Assembly (NCBI GenBank): GCA_963839725.1
Contig: CAWIWT010000007.1
Location: 372,001 to 436,000 of the forward strand
Source: Kumtagia sp963839725
GTDB taxonomy: Bacteria; Pseudomonadota; Alphaproteobacteria; Rhizobiales; Rhizobiaceae
DNA: 64,000 bases
Direction: 5' to 3'
The notes under the pieces are model-generated. The model made no database searches, was not told the DNA's origin, and saw only the letters and a program-made list of their open reading frames with translations. Positions 34,805-44,240 of this stretch are shown here, piece by piece. Both the position numbers and the translations under genes were made by a program. The number at the start of each line of letters is the position of its first letter. Position 1 is the first letter of the stretch.

Positions 34805-36109
34805 ATGAGCATTGTCGTATTCGACCCGGACAGCACCGAGGATGTCGATTTCAAGGATCGCATGCGCCATCCGCAGGCAGCCGATCCAGCGGGCGGCATG
34901 TGGCTCTCCGATACCGAGCCGTCCTTCATCGACGCCGACGCGCTGCGAAAGGGCCGGCTGAAGAAGCTGCGCGACTGGATGAAGGCCGCCGGATATGGCG
35001 GCGTCGTGTTGTTCGACCCGTATAACCAGCGCTACGCCACCGGTTCGCGCAATATGTTCGGTTACTTTCTGCGCAATTCGACCCGGTATTTCTTCATCCC
35101 GCCGGAGGGACCGGTGGTGCTGTTCGAATATCCGCAGAGCTACCATGTCTCCATGGTGCTCGACACGGTGGACGAGGCACGGCCTTCCAAGCTGGTGTGG
35201 TCGTCCGTCTCCGGCAAGGATGACGAGACGGCGGGACCATTTGCCGACGAAATCACCGAGCTTCTGAAGAAGCATGGCGGCGGCTCGATGAAGCTTGGCC
35301 TCGACCGCTGCAGCCATTTACAGGCGCTGGCGCTGGAAAAGCGCGGCTGCGAAGTGAAGGATTGCCAGGGCGAAATCCTCGCCGTGCGCGCCGTGAAGAC
35401 GCCGGAGGAAGTGAAGTGCCTTGTCGCGTCGATGGCAGGTGCCGAGGCGGCGGTCGCCGCCGTGCGCGAGGCGATCAAGCCCGGTGTATCGGAGAACGAC
35501 CTGTTCGCCATCATGTATCATGAGGTGATCCGACAGGGCGGCGAATTCATCGAGACGCGTCTGCTGACCTCCGGCCAGCGCACCAATCCGTGGTTCAACG
35601 AAGCCAGTGGCCGCAAGATCAGGCCAGGCGAACTGGTGGCTCTCGATACCGATACGATCGGCTGCTACGGCTACTATTCGGACTTCTCGCGAACGTTTCG
35701 CTGCGGTCCGGGCAAGCCGACGCCGTATCAGAAATCGCTCTACCGCATGGCCCATGACCAGGTGCAACACAATATCGGCATCGTGAAGCCGGGCATGGAA
35801 TTCCGCGAGATCGCCGAGAAGGCCTGGAAAATCCCCGAGCGCTTCGTCGATCAGCGCTACACCTCGGTGATGCATGGCGTTGGCATGCATGGCGAAACGC
35901 CGTTCATCGCGCACTCCATGGACTACGCCACCTACGGCCGCGATGGCGTTCTGGTGCCGGGCATGGTCGTCAGCGTCGAGAGCTATATCGGCGAGAAGGG
36001 CGGGCGCGAGGGCGTCAAGCTGGAGGACGAGATGCTCATCACCGACACCGGCACGGAACTCCTGTCGCGCTTCCCCTACGAGGAAGAGTTTCTGAGCGGG
36101 CAGGCCTGA
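34805..36109 (+). CDS. M24 metallopeptidase-fold protein, creatinase/DddP-like
   Basis: A 434-residue two-domain protein with a creatinase-type N-terminal domain (LRDWMKAAGYGGVVLFDPYN, RYATGSRNMFGYFLRNSTRY) and a pita-bread C-terminal domain. Metal ligands are Asp281/Asp283 (ALDTDTIGCYGYYSDFSRTF), Asp293, His357 (SVMHGVGMHGE), Glu392 (VVSVESYIGE) and Glu407 (VKLEDEMLIT). The spacing of these six residues equals, as I recall it, that of DMSP lyase DddP. The acidic residue thought to be the DddP base falls on Gly363 here, with Glu364 next to it. Other options are a proline dipeptidase or an amidohydrolase-like M24 enzyme. AGGAGACGG precedes the start, and an isochorismatase-family gene follows after two bases. 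Confidence 0.75.
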   Translation: MSIVVFDPDSTEDVDFKDRMRHPQAADPAGGMWLSDTEPSFIDADALRKGRLKKLRDWMKAAGYGGVVLFDPYNQRYATGSRNMFGYFLRNSTRYFFIPPEGPVVLFEYPQSYHVSMVLDTVDEARPSKLVWSSVSGKDDETAGPFADEITELLKKHGGGSMKLGLDRCSHLQALALEKRGCEVKDCQGEILAVRAVKTPEEVKCLVASMAGAEAAVAAVREAIKPGVSENDLFAIMYHEVIRQGGEFIETRLLTSGQRTNPWFNEASGRKIRPGELVALDTDTIGCYGYYSDFSRTFRCGPGKPTPYQKSLYRMAHDQVQHNIGIVKPGMEFREIAEKAWKIPERFVDQRYTSVMHGVGMHGETPFIAHSMDYATYGRDGVLVPGMVVSVESYIGEKGGREGVKLEDEMLITDTGTELLSRFPYEEEFLSGQA

Positions 36110-36111
36110 CT

Positions 36112-36798
36112 GTGAGTTCGATGAAACGCACGCTTTCGATCGAACCGGCGAAGACTGCGGCGATCTTCGTCGACCTGCAGGAGGAGCACCGACAGGACAA
36201 GCGCTACCTTGTCGATGGCTTTGACCGGGTTCTCGGCAATGTCCAACGCATTCAGACCGCGGCGCGAACGCATGGTGCCGCGCTTTACCATTGCTCATAT
36301 ATTGTCGAGCTGGCGACCGCCCGGCGCTTCCACCCCGTCGCCGCGGATGGCAGTTCGGCGTTCTCGCAGAGCGGCGATCCGCTGACCGCCCTTTGTGCGG
36401 AAACCGGACCTGTGGCCAGCGAACGGCACATCGTCAAGCGGGAAGCCAGCGTCTTCGGTGCGTCGTCACCGGAGCGGGAACTGAAAGGGCGCGGCATCGA
36501 GTGGCTGATCGTTGCCGGTGTTTGGACAGAGGCTTGCATCGACCAGACGGTGCGCGACGCGGTTGCGCTCGGCTTCCGCGTTCTGCTGGTGAAGGACGCC
36601 TGCGGCTCCGGAACGCCGGCGATGCACCAGACCGCAATCCTCAACCTTGCCAATCGCCTCTATGGCGGCGCGGTGGTCGATACCGATTCTGCGTGCCGCT
36701 TGCTCGCCGGCGAGACGGTCGACGCCTGGCAGGTGCAAGGATCGGTGCCGCTGCGCTTCACCTACGAAAACGCCGCGGAATTGTACCGCGATCTCTAA
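36112..36798 (+). CDS. Isochorismatase-family cysteine hydrolase
   Basis: The 228-residue protein shows the family's catalytic triad: Asp in TAAIFVDLQEEHRQD, Lys in HIVKREASVFGAS and Cys in LIVAGVWTEACIDQTVRDAV. The family covers isochorismatases, nicotinamidases, N-carbamoylsarcosine amidase and related amidohydrolases. Start GTG 36112 lies two bases after the M24 stop, with ATG 36121 as an alternative, so both are probably co-translated. Pairing of a creatinase-like and a carbamoylsarcosine-amidase-like fold suggests a small amide degradation unit, but the substrate is not readable. Confidence 0.8.
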   Translation: MSSMKRTLSIEPAKTAAIFVDLQEEHRQDKRYLVDGFDRVLGNVQRIQTAARTHGAALYHCSYIVELATARRFHPVAADGSSAFSQSGDPLTALCAETGPVASERHIVKREASVFGASSPERELKGRGIEWLIVAGVWTEACIDQTVRDAVALGFRVLLVKDACGSGTPAMHQTAILNLANRLYGGAVVDTDSACRLLAGETVDAWQVQGSVPLRFTYENAAELYRDL

Positions 36799-37115
36799 CC
36801 GGGTTCGTCGCACACAATCGGAGTTGGGCAGCGTAGCCGCTTTCAGCGATCAGCTGATTGACCGTGTGGGCAGGCTGGTGACGCGGCTGCATCGTCGGCG
36901 GCTTGCTGTGCAAGGATGTCGGCTGGAAAGCCGCTAACTGGTCCGATCGCGCGAAGCTGTCCCTCCACCGCAACCTTATCGCTGACGCAGCGAAAACTTT
37001 GCTTTGAGCCGCGCGAGCAATCGCATACAAGGCCGTCAAGACCGTCGCGGATGGCCTCCCTGAAACGACATTCGAACGGTTCTGAAACGAAGCTGCAAGC
37101 AGAGGAAACGGTCCC
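36799..37115 (+). other. Intergenic region, nothing recognised
   Basis: These 317 bases between the isochorismatase-family and aldolase genes hold no convincing frame on the plus strand. The long minus-strand frames are antisense to the aldolase gene. Only the ribosome site GAGGAAACGG before the aldolase start is clear. Confidence 0.3.
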
Positions 37116-37772
37116 ATGAAGTTCTTCGTCGATACGGCCGATGTAAAGGAAATCCGCGAACTGCACGATCTCGGACTCCTGGACGGCGTCACCACCAACC
37201 CCTCGCTCATCCTCAAATCCGGCCGCAAGATCGCGGATGTCACCAAGGAAATCTGCGACATCGTCGAAGGCCCGGTTTCGGCGGAGGTCACCGCCACCGA
37301 GTATTCCGCGATGATGAAGGAAGCCAAGGTGTTGGCAAAGATCGCACCGAATGTCTGCATCAAGGTGCCGCTGACGCTCGATGGCCTCAAGGCCTGCAGG
37401 ACCATCCGCAACGAAATGAAGAGACAGGTCAACGTCACGCTCTGCTTCTCGGCCAATCAGGCGCTGCTCGCCGCCAAGGCCGGCGCGTCTTTCATCTCGC
37501 CCTTTATCGGCCGCGTCGACGATACCGGTTCGGACGGCATGGAACTGATCTCGGAAATCCGCACTATCTACGACAATTACGACTTCAAGACCGAGATTCT
37601 TGCCGCGTCGATCCGCACCGTAAACCATGTGAAGCAGGCGGCGCTTATCGGCGCCGATGTGATCACCGCGCCACCGGCGACGCTGAAGGCGCTTGTCAGC
37701 CATCCGCTGACGGACAAGGGCTTGCAGCTGTTCCTGGCGGACTGGGCGAAGACCGGCCAGAGTATCGGCTGA
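37116..37772 (+). CDS. tal: Transaldolase / fructose-6-phosphate aldolase-like protein
   Basis: A 218-residue short transaldolase (TalC/FSA branch). MKFFVDTADVKEIRELHDLG, GVTTNPSLILKSGR, the Schiff-base Lys in NVCIKVPLTLDGLKA, NVTLCFSANQALLAAKAGAS and SPFIGRVDDTG are all present. It shifts dihydroxyacetone units between sugar phosphates, or cleaves fructose 6-phosphate, in the cytoplasm. Length is standard for the branch. It is preceded by GAGGAAACGG and appears monocistronic. It could serve the pentose phosphate pathway together with rpe further along. Confidence 0.88.
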   Translation: MKFFVDTADVKEIRELHDLGLLDGVTTNPSLILKSGRKIADVTKEICDIVEGPVSAEVTATEYSAMMKEAKVLAKIAPNVCIKVPLTLDGLKACRTIRNEMKRQVNVTLCFSANQALLAAKAGASFISPFIGRVDDTGSDGMELISEIRTIYDNYDFKTEILAASIRTVNHVKQAALIGADVITAPPATLKALVSHPLTDKGLQLFLADWAKTGQSIG

Positions 37773-38074
37773 ACCGGCTCACTCAGGCGTCTGGAAACGC
37801 CTGGCGCTTCCGGACGCGCCGTTCGACCTGCGAAGACCCGTGCACAACATGGTGGCGCGGACGCAGGCGCGTCGGCGGCCGTGGTAAGGTCCTTCGCCGA
37901 TCTGGTACCCGGCTTGCGCTTCGAGATGATCGAGCGAGTCATCATCCGCGGATCGAGAAGCCGGCGTTTTTTGCGGCGCGCGTAAAGGATTTCCTTGCAT
38001 CGCCCTGATCCGAGGGCGTAAGCCGCTGAGATCTTTCCGCAAGGCAGTCGCCACGATCCGGCGGACAAATCCCT
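37773..38074 (+). other. Intergenic region, nothing recognised
   Basis: These 302 bases lie between the aldolase and DMT transporter genes. No frame with family resemblance or clear terminator was found on either strand. Confidence 0.3.
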
Positions 38075-38983
38075 ATGACAGAACTCTGGATTCCCATCAC
38101 GCTCGCTTCGGCGTTCCTGCAGAATCTGCGGTCTGCCGTGCAGAAGCACCTGAAGGGCGTGATGGGCACGACCGGCGCGACCTTCGTGCGCTTCGGCTTT
38201 GGCATGCCCTTCGCCCTGGCTTTCGTCGGATTCCTGCATTGGGCGCTTGGCTACCCGCTGCCTGCGCCGAGCACGGCGTTTTTCGGCTGGGTCGTCGTCG
38301 GGGGATTGGGGCAGATCATTGCGACGTTCCTGCTCGTCCACCTGTTCTCATTCCGCAATTTTGCGGTCGGCACGGCCTATTCGCGGACAGAGCCGGCGCA
38401 AGCCGCATTGTTCGGCCTCATCTTCCTCGGCGAGCGCGTAACGTTTGGCGCGCTGTCGGCGATCGCCATCAGCGTGATTGGCGTCATGCTGATTTCGGTG
38501 GCGCATATGGCGATCAATGCGCGGACGCTGGTGACCTCGATATTGGCGCGTACCGCGCTGATCGGGCTGGCTTCGGGAACGTTTTTCGGAGTCTCCGCCG
38601 TCGCCTACCGGGCGGCATCACTGACCCTCGGCGGGCCGAATTTCCTGATGCAGGCGGCTTATACGCTGATGACCGTCATCATCTTCCAGACAACCGTCAT
38701 GCTCGCCTGGCTGGTGGTGCGCGAGCCCGCTGAATTGCCGCTCATCAAGGCTGCGTGGAAGCCGGCGCTGTTCACCGGGTTGGTCGGGGCATCCGCCTCG
38801 TTCGGCTGGTTCACCGCGATGACGCTGCAGCATGCCGCGGTGGTCAAGGCACTCGGCCAGATCGAAATGGTCTTCACTGTTGCGTCTTCGGTTTTCTTCT
38901 TCAGGGAGAAGATCAACCGTATGGAGATCGCGGGGTGCATCCTGATCGTGGTCGGTATCCTGACGCTGATTGCGTTCGGGTGA
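38075..38983 (+). CDS. DMT superfamily (EamA-like) transporter
   Basis: A 302-residue membrane protein with ten predicted helices in two EamA-like repeats. Examples are FGWVVVGGLGQIIATFLLVH, TEPAQAALFGLIFLGERVTF and VVKALGQIEMVFTVASSVFF followed by FREKINRMEIAGCILIVVGI. The paired glutamates in FLGERVT and FFREKI are family hallmarks. It is probably an exporter of amino acids, nucleosides or other metabolites. A terminator-like hairpin lies 30 bases downstream. Confidence 0.8.
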   Translation: MTELWIPITLASAFLQNLRSAVQKHLKGVMGTTGATFVRFGFGMPFALAFVGFLHWALGYPLPAPSTAFFGWVVVGGLGQIIATFLLVHLFSFRNFAVGTAYSRTEPAQAALFGLIFLGERVTFGALSAIAISVIGVMLISVAHMAINARTLVTSILARTALIGLASGTFFGVSAVAYRAASLTLGGPNFLMQAAYTLMTVIIFQTTVMLAWLVVREPAELPLIKAAWKPALFTGLVGASASFGWFTAMTLQHAAVVKALGQIEMVFTVASSVFFFREKINRMEIAGCILIVVGILTLIAFG

Positions 38984-39012
38984 AGCGGCTCACCAAACGA
39001 GCGCCAGAGCCA

Positions 39013-39045
39013 GAGTTGATAATGTGCAGCGCCAGTTATCAACTC
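39013..39045 (+). terminator. Perfect hairpin after the DMT transporter gene
   Basis: GAGTTGATAA and TTATCAACTC pair fully around a 13-base loop. There is no T-run, so it could be a 3'-stabilising hairpin or the edge of the repeat that starts at 39051. Confidence 0.4.
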
Positions 39046-39050
39046 TAAGG

Positions 39051-39240
39051 GTGACGATTGACGCCGTGCCTCTCAACCTCGTCTTCCCGGGCAACCGAGC
39101 GAAACGAGGGCAGGCCCGGGATCCAGCGACCAGTCCTTCCGCATTATCGCGCATCGGCGCGAATGAAGCGCCTTTGGCGATTGTTACGCTGGGTCCCGGC
39201 TCGGCGGTCGCTCCGCTCCCTTGGCCGGGATGACCCCCGT
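39051..39240. repeat. Intergenic repeat of the GTCATCCCGG family
   Basis: Starts GTGACGATTGACGCCGTGCC, like the copy at 49647, and contains CTCGTCTTCCCGGGCAACCG and GGCCCGGGATCCAGCG, with the reverse arm TGGCCGGGATGAC near 39220. It occupies the gap between the DMT gene and the convergent ATPase gene. Confidence 0.6.
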
Positions 39241-39316
39241 GGAGAGGCCCGACGCCAATCATCCCCGTAGACACCAACGTCCACGCCAAGTCGAGAACAG
39301 CTCCAGGCACGTAGGA

Positions 39317-40315
<999 letters not shown>

Positions 40316-40389
40316 GAAGTATCTCCGGAAGGGTCAGAGGGGGGTGCGAGGTCGCGCCTCTACGGGGGTCATAGCCACAGCCGCACCGC

Positions 40390-40519
40390 CGTCATCCCGG
40401 AAGCCGCCTGGAGCGTAGCGAAGGCCGGCTATCCGGGATCCATTCCGTGATCTCGCTGCGTTCCGGAATGGGTCCCGGATACGCTGCGCCGCTACGCGTC
40501 TTCGCGTTCCGGGATGACG
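40390..40519. repeat. Inverted repeat inside the transporter operon (gap 3)
   Basis: Begins GTCATCCCGGAAGCCGCCTG and ends GCGTTCCGGGATGAC. Inner arms GGCTATCCGGGATCCATTCC and GGAATGGGTCCCGGATACGC are also complementary, so the element folds into a long stem. It fills the gap between the second permease and the ATPase gene. Confidence 0.8.
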
Positions 40520-40584
40520 CCAAGCATGATCGGTTGCTCCGCTTCTCGGTCCGGCGCACATGGGGGAATTCGTGCGGCGCCGGC

Positions 40585-41424
40585 TCATTTCACCGCTCCC
40601 GACGTGATGCCGCGGATCAGCTGCCGCGAGAAGATGAGATAGAGGATCAGCACCGGCAGGATGGCGAGCGACAATGCCGCCAGCACGGCGTTCCAGTTGG
40701 TGACGAACTGGCCGATGAAGATCTGCGCGCCGAGCGTCACCGTCTTGGTGCCTTCCGAAGGTGCGAGGATCAGCGGGAACCACAGATCGTTCCAGATCGG
40801 GATCATCGTGAAAACGGCAACGGTGGCGATCGCTGGACGCACCAGCGGCAGGACGAGCCGGAAGAAGATGCGATACTCCGACAGGCCGTCGATGCGTCCG
40901 GCATTCTTCAGATCGTCCGAAACGGTCTTCATGAACTCCGACAGGATGAAGACGCAGAGCGGTAGGCCTTGCGCGGTGTAGACGAGGATGAGCGCCGTCA
41001 GCGTGTTGACGAGCCCACTCGCCACCATCAGCTGCAGGATGGCGACGGTGCCCAGCCGGATCGGGATCATGATGCCGAGCGCCAGATACAGCCCCATCAG
41101 CGTGTTGCCGCGGAAGCGGTATTCGGACAGCGCGAACGCAGCCATTGCGCCGAACAGGATGACGAAGAACAGCGAGCCGACGGTGACGGCCAGGCTGTTC
41201 TGGAAATACTGGATGAAGTCGCCCTGCGCCATGACGGTGGTGTAGCCTACCGGATCGAAGGTTTCGGGCGTTGGCGGAGAGAGCGGCGAACGGAAGATCG
41301 CGTTGCGTGCCTTGAACGAGTTGACGACGATCAGGACGACCGGGAACAGCGCGATGATCGTATAGGCCATCAGCACCGCGTGGGCGCCGATGGAACGGGC
41401 AGGAGAGTGAGTGGCGCTGCTCAT
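40585..41424 (-). CDS. CUT1 ABC transporter permease, MalG type
   Basis: A 279-residue inner-membrane permease with six helices. The EAA loop is EFMKTVSDDLKNAGRIDGLS followed by EYRIFFRLVLPLVRPAIATV, which contacts the ATPase. The C terminus FSRQLIRGITSGAVK is the common MalG ending. ATG 41424 was chosen over an upstream TTG. Together with the next-upstream permease it forms the channel for an amino sugar or oligosaccharide. Confidence 0.88.
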   Translation of the reverse strand: MSSATHSPARSIGAHAVLMAYTIIALFPVVLIVVNSFKARNAIFRSPLSPPTPETFDPVGYTTVMAQGDFIQYFQNSLAVTVGSLFFVILFGAMAAFALSEYRFRGNTLMGLYLALGIMIPIRLGTVAILQLMVASGLVNTLTALILVYTAQGLPLCVFILSEFMKTVSDDLKNAGRIDGLSEYRIFFRLVLPLVRPAIATVAVFTMIPIWNDLWFPLILAPSEGTKTVTLGAQIFIGQFVTNWNAVLAALSLAILPVLILYLIFSRQLIRGITSGAVK

Positions 41425-41465
41425 GGCTTTGATGCTCGGCTCGCCGGCCAAACTTGGTTCTCTAC

Positions 41466-41628
41466 GTTGCCCCCCTCTGTCCTGCCGGACATCTCCCCCA
41501 CAAGGGGGGAGATCATCGCTTCATTTTTGTCGCCGCAAATCTTCAACATTTGTGAGGACGCGTAGCCGGTGGAGCGCGTGATCTCCCCTCTTGTGGGGGA
41601 GATGTCCGGCAGGACAGAGGGGGGCAAC
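41466..41628. repeat. Inverted repeat inside the transporter operon (gap 2)
   Basis: Arms 41466-41514 and 41580-41628 are 49 bases each and almost perfectly complementary (GTTGCCCCCCTCTGTCCTGC against its reverse complement), around a 65-base centre. It fills the gap between the two permease genes. This is a different sequence family from the elements in the other two gaps. Confidence 0.85.
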
Positions 41629-41671
41629 ATAGAGCGCTGAGTTTCGAAACATTCAGTCATCTCCATCCCCC

Positions 41672-42604
41672 TCAAAACTGATACCGCGTAAGCCGCGTCT
41701 GGATCGCGAAAAGGTAGACGGAAACGCCGGCCAGGATGATGAAGAACATCATGGTGGCGATCGTCGCGCCCATGTTCGGGTCGCCAAGCTGCAGCTGGAA
41801 ACCGAAGAAGGCGCGGTAAAGGAAGGTGCCGAGAATATCGGTGGAGAAGTTCGGGCCGGCCAGCGCGCCCTGCGCCGTGTAGATCAGATCGAAGGCGTTG
41901 AAATTGCCGACGAAGGTCAGGATCGAGATGATGCCGATCGATGGCAGGATGAGCGGCAGCTTGATCTTCCAGAATTGCGAAAAGCCGGTGATACCATCGC
42001 ATTCGGCGGCCTCGATCACCTCGTCGGGGATCGACAGCAATGCGGCATAGATCAACATCATCGGGATGCCGACGAACTGCCAGACGGAAATCAGGCTGAG
42101 CGCCGTCAGCGCGTATTCTTCCTTGCCGAGCCAAGGTGTGAACAGGCTTTTGAGCCAGACCGCATCGAGCAAGTAAGGCGCCACGCCCCACAGTGGCGAC
42201 AGGATCAGCTTCCAGACGAAGCCGACGATGACGAAGGACAGGATCGTCGGGACGAAGATCGCGGTGCGGTAGAACGCGCTGAAGCGCAGCTTCGGACTGG
42301 ACAGAAGCGCCGCCAGCAGCACGCCGATCGGGTTCTGAACCAGCATATGGACGATGAAGAACCAGACATTGTTGCGCAGCGCGTTCCAGAAACCCACGGA
42401 CCAGCGCTCGTCGCCGAAGAGCATGCGGAAATTGTCGAGGCCGACGAACACCAACTGCTGATCCACTCTGCGGAACAGCGAAAGCTGCAGCGTCCCGAAC
42501 AGCGGCACGATCATGACGGCGGTGTAGACGAGCAGTGCGGGCGCCAGGAACACCAGGATGTGCCAGCGGATTGGTCTGCGAATGGAGTCACTGTCCGTTG
42601 TCAT
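41672..42604 (-). CDS. CUT1 ABC transporter permease, MalF type
   Basis: A 310-residue permease with six helices. It opens RRPIRWHILVFLAPALLVYT, and the EAA loop lies in LLSIPDEVIEAAECDGITGF followed by SQFWKIKLPLILPSIGIISI. Start ATG 42604 removes a short upstream extension. It pairs with the MalG-type permease. Its gene lies downstream of the binding-protein gene, after a 160-base palindromic element. Confidence 0.88.
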   Translation of the reverse strand: MTTDSDSIRRPIRWHILVFLAPALLVYTAVMIVPLFGTLQLSLFRRVDQQLVFVGLDNFRMLFGDERWSVGFWNALRNNVWFFIVHMLVQNPIGVLLAALLSSPKLRFSAFYRTAIFVPTILSFVIVGFVWKLILSPLWGVAPYLLDAVWLKSLFTPWLGKEEYALTALSLISVWQFVGIPMMLIYAALLSIPDEVIEAAECDGITGFSQFWKIKLPLILPSIGIISILTFVGNFNAFDLIYTAQGALAGPNFSTDILGTFLYRAFFGFQLQLGDPNMGATIATMMFFIILAGVSVYLFAIQTRLTRYQF

Positions 42605-42730
42605 GATCCGCCCTGTGCGCAAGTATCAGGAAGCGTAGAAACTAGTCCTCAATCGCTTTTCACGCCATCTTTACCGATACGCGACGGACTGGAACTCAAG
42701 CTTGATTTGAGGGGGCCGCGTGTGCGGCGC

Positions 42731-42889
42731 CTTTACCCTCCCCCTTGTGGGGAGGGTCGACGAGCATTTCTGAACGAAGTGAAGAATTGTGAGGCGGGGT
42801 GGGGGTTGATTCGGAACCCCCACCCCGCGTCGTAAACTCGCTTACAGCTCGGTTTTCTCCGCGACCCTCCCCACAAGGGGGAGGGTAAG
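42731..42889. repeat. Nested palindrome inside the transporter operon (gap 1)
   Basis: Outer arms 42731-42759 (CTTTACCCTCCCCCTTGTGG...) and 42862-42889 pair. Inside, GCGGGGTGGGGGTT at 42794-42807 and AACCCCCACCCCGC at 42815-42828 form a perfect 14-base stem with a seven-base loop. The element starts seven bases after the binding-protein stop. Confidence 0.85.
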
Positions 42890-42896
42890 AGGTGCC

Positions 42897-44156
42897 TCAC
42901 TTCGACGGCTTGTACCAGGCGTCGAGGCCCTTCTGCAGCTTCTCGCCGGCAACCTGCGGCGTGTCGGTGCCGTTGATCACGTTGGCCGATTCAACCCAGG
43001 TCTCGTTTTCGAGGTTCGGCGTGCCGCGCGACAGGATCTGGTAGGTCGAGCGAATCGTCGGCTTGCACTTCTCGCGCCAGGACACGAATTCCTGGGCGAG
43101 CGGATCGTCCATCTTCACCGGCGCGTTGTTCAGGCTGAAGAAGCCCGGCAGCGCGTTGGCATAGATGGTGGCGAAGTCCGGCGAAGCGACCCACGACAGG
43201 AAGGCCTTTGCCGCATCGGCGTTCGGGCTCTTGGCATTGAGGCCGATGGCGATGTCGGTGTGGTCGGAGATGTAGCAGGTGTCGCCAGCGGCCTTCACCG
43301 GCGGCGGGAACGCGCCCATCTTGAACTGCGCCTGGGTGTTGAAGCCGGAAATCTCCCACGAGCCAGCGGGATAGATGGCGGCACGGCCGAGCGTGAACAG
43401 GTTCTGGCTGTCCGGGTAGGTCTGGGCCTCGAAGCCGTCGCCGAGATAGTCCTTCCATTTGGCGAGCGTCGCATAGGGCTCGACCCACTGCGGGTCGGTG
43501 AGTTTCTGCTCGCCCTTGATCAGCGCCAGGCGGCCATCTTCACCCTTCCAGTAGTTCGGACCGATGTTCTGGTAGCCCATCGTCGCGGCTTCCCAGAGGT
43601 CCTTGGTGCCCATTGCGAGCGGGATGTAGGTGCCGTCTGCCTTGATCTTGTCGAGAGCCGCGAAGAACTCGGCCTCGGTCGCCGGGACGGCGATGCCGAG
43701 CTTGTCGAATGCATCCTTGTTGTAGATGAAGCCGTGGATGACCGAGGCCATCGGCACGCAGAAAGTCGCCTTGCCGTCGTCGGTCTGCCAGGCGGACTTG
43801 GCGACGTCGGAGAAGTTCTCCATGCCGGGCACCGCCGTCAGGTCGGCGAGATGGCCCTTGGTATAGAGATCGAGCGAAGCGTCGAAGGGACGGCAGGTGA
43901 TCAGGTCGCCCGCCGAACCTGCGTCGAGCTTGGCGTTGAGCGCGGCGTTGTATTCGGTCGGCGCCGAAGGCGAGAACACGACCTTGATGCCCGGATTGGC
44001 TTTCTCGAAAGCCGGGATCAACTTTTCCTGCCAGATGGCGAGGTCGTCGTTGCGCCAGCTCTCGATGGTGATTGTCTTGTCCTGGGCAAGCGCCGAACCG
44101 GCGAAGCCGAGTGCGCTGGAGCTCAGAAGGAGCGCGGTCAAAACTCTAGTTTTCAT
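42897..44156 (-). CDS. CUT1 ABC transporter substrate-binding protein
   Basis: A 419-residue family 1 extracellular binding protein with signal peptide MKTRVLTALLLSSSALGFAG ending AQDKT. Typical motifs are AIWQEKLIPAFEKANPGIKV, SAGDLITCRPFDASLDLYTK, LFTLGRAAIYPAGSWEISGF and a C-terminal LQKGLDAWYKPSK. It captures the sugar in the periplasm. Genomic context (NagA, kinase, etherase-like enzyme) suggests GlcNAc, chitobiose or a muropeptide sugar, but the pocket cannot be read. It is the second gene of the minus arm. Confidence 0.88.
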   Translation of the reverse strand: MKTRVLTALLLSSSALGFAGSALAQDKTITIESWRNDDLAIWQEKLIPAFEKANPGIKVVFSPSAPTEYNAALNAKLDAGSAGDLITCRPFDASLDLYTKGHLADLTAVPGMENFSDVAKSAWQTDDGKATFCVPMASVIHGFIYNKDAFDKLGIAVPATEAEFFAALDKIKADGTYIPLAMGTKDLWEAATMGYQNIGPNYWKGEDGRLALIKGEQKLTDPQWVEPYATLAKWKDYLGDGFEAQTYPDSQNLFTLGRAAIYPAGSWEISGFNTQAQFKMGAFPPPVKAAGDTCYISDHTDIAIGLNAKSPNADAAKAFLSWVASPDFATIYANALPGFFSLNNAPVKMDDPLAQEFVSWREKCKPTIRSTYQILSRGTPNLENETWVESANVINGTDTPQVAGEKLQKGLDAWYKPSK

Positions 44157-44240
44157 TGAAGTCTCCCACTTTTTGTTTGTTTAAGTTCGATGAGAGCTCG
44201 CGCTCCCCTCTAGGGCTCAATGACGTTTCGCCATCTCGCC

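Noticed and set aside
36843..37703. Long minus-strand frame of 286 codons
   Set aside because: It is antisense to the aldolase gene, which has all family motifs; the reverse frame has none.
40390..42889. CRISPR-like array
   Set aside because: The repeats are palindromic singletons of different sequence, without regular spacers.
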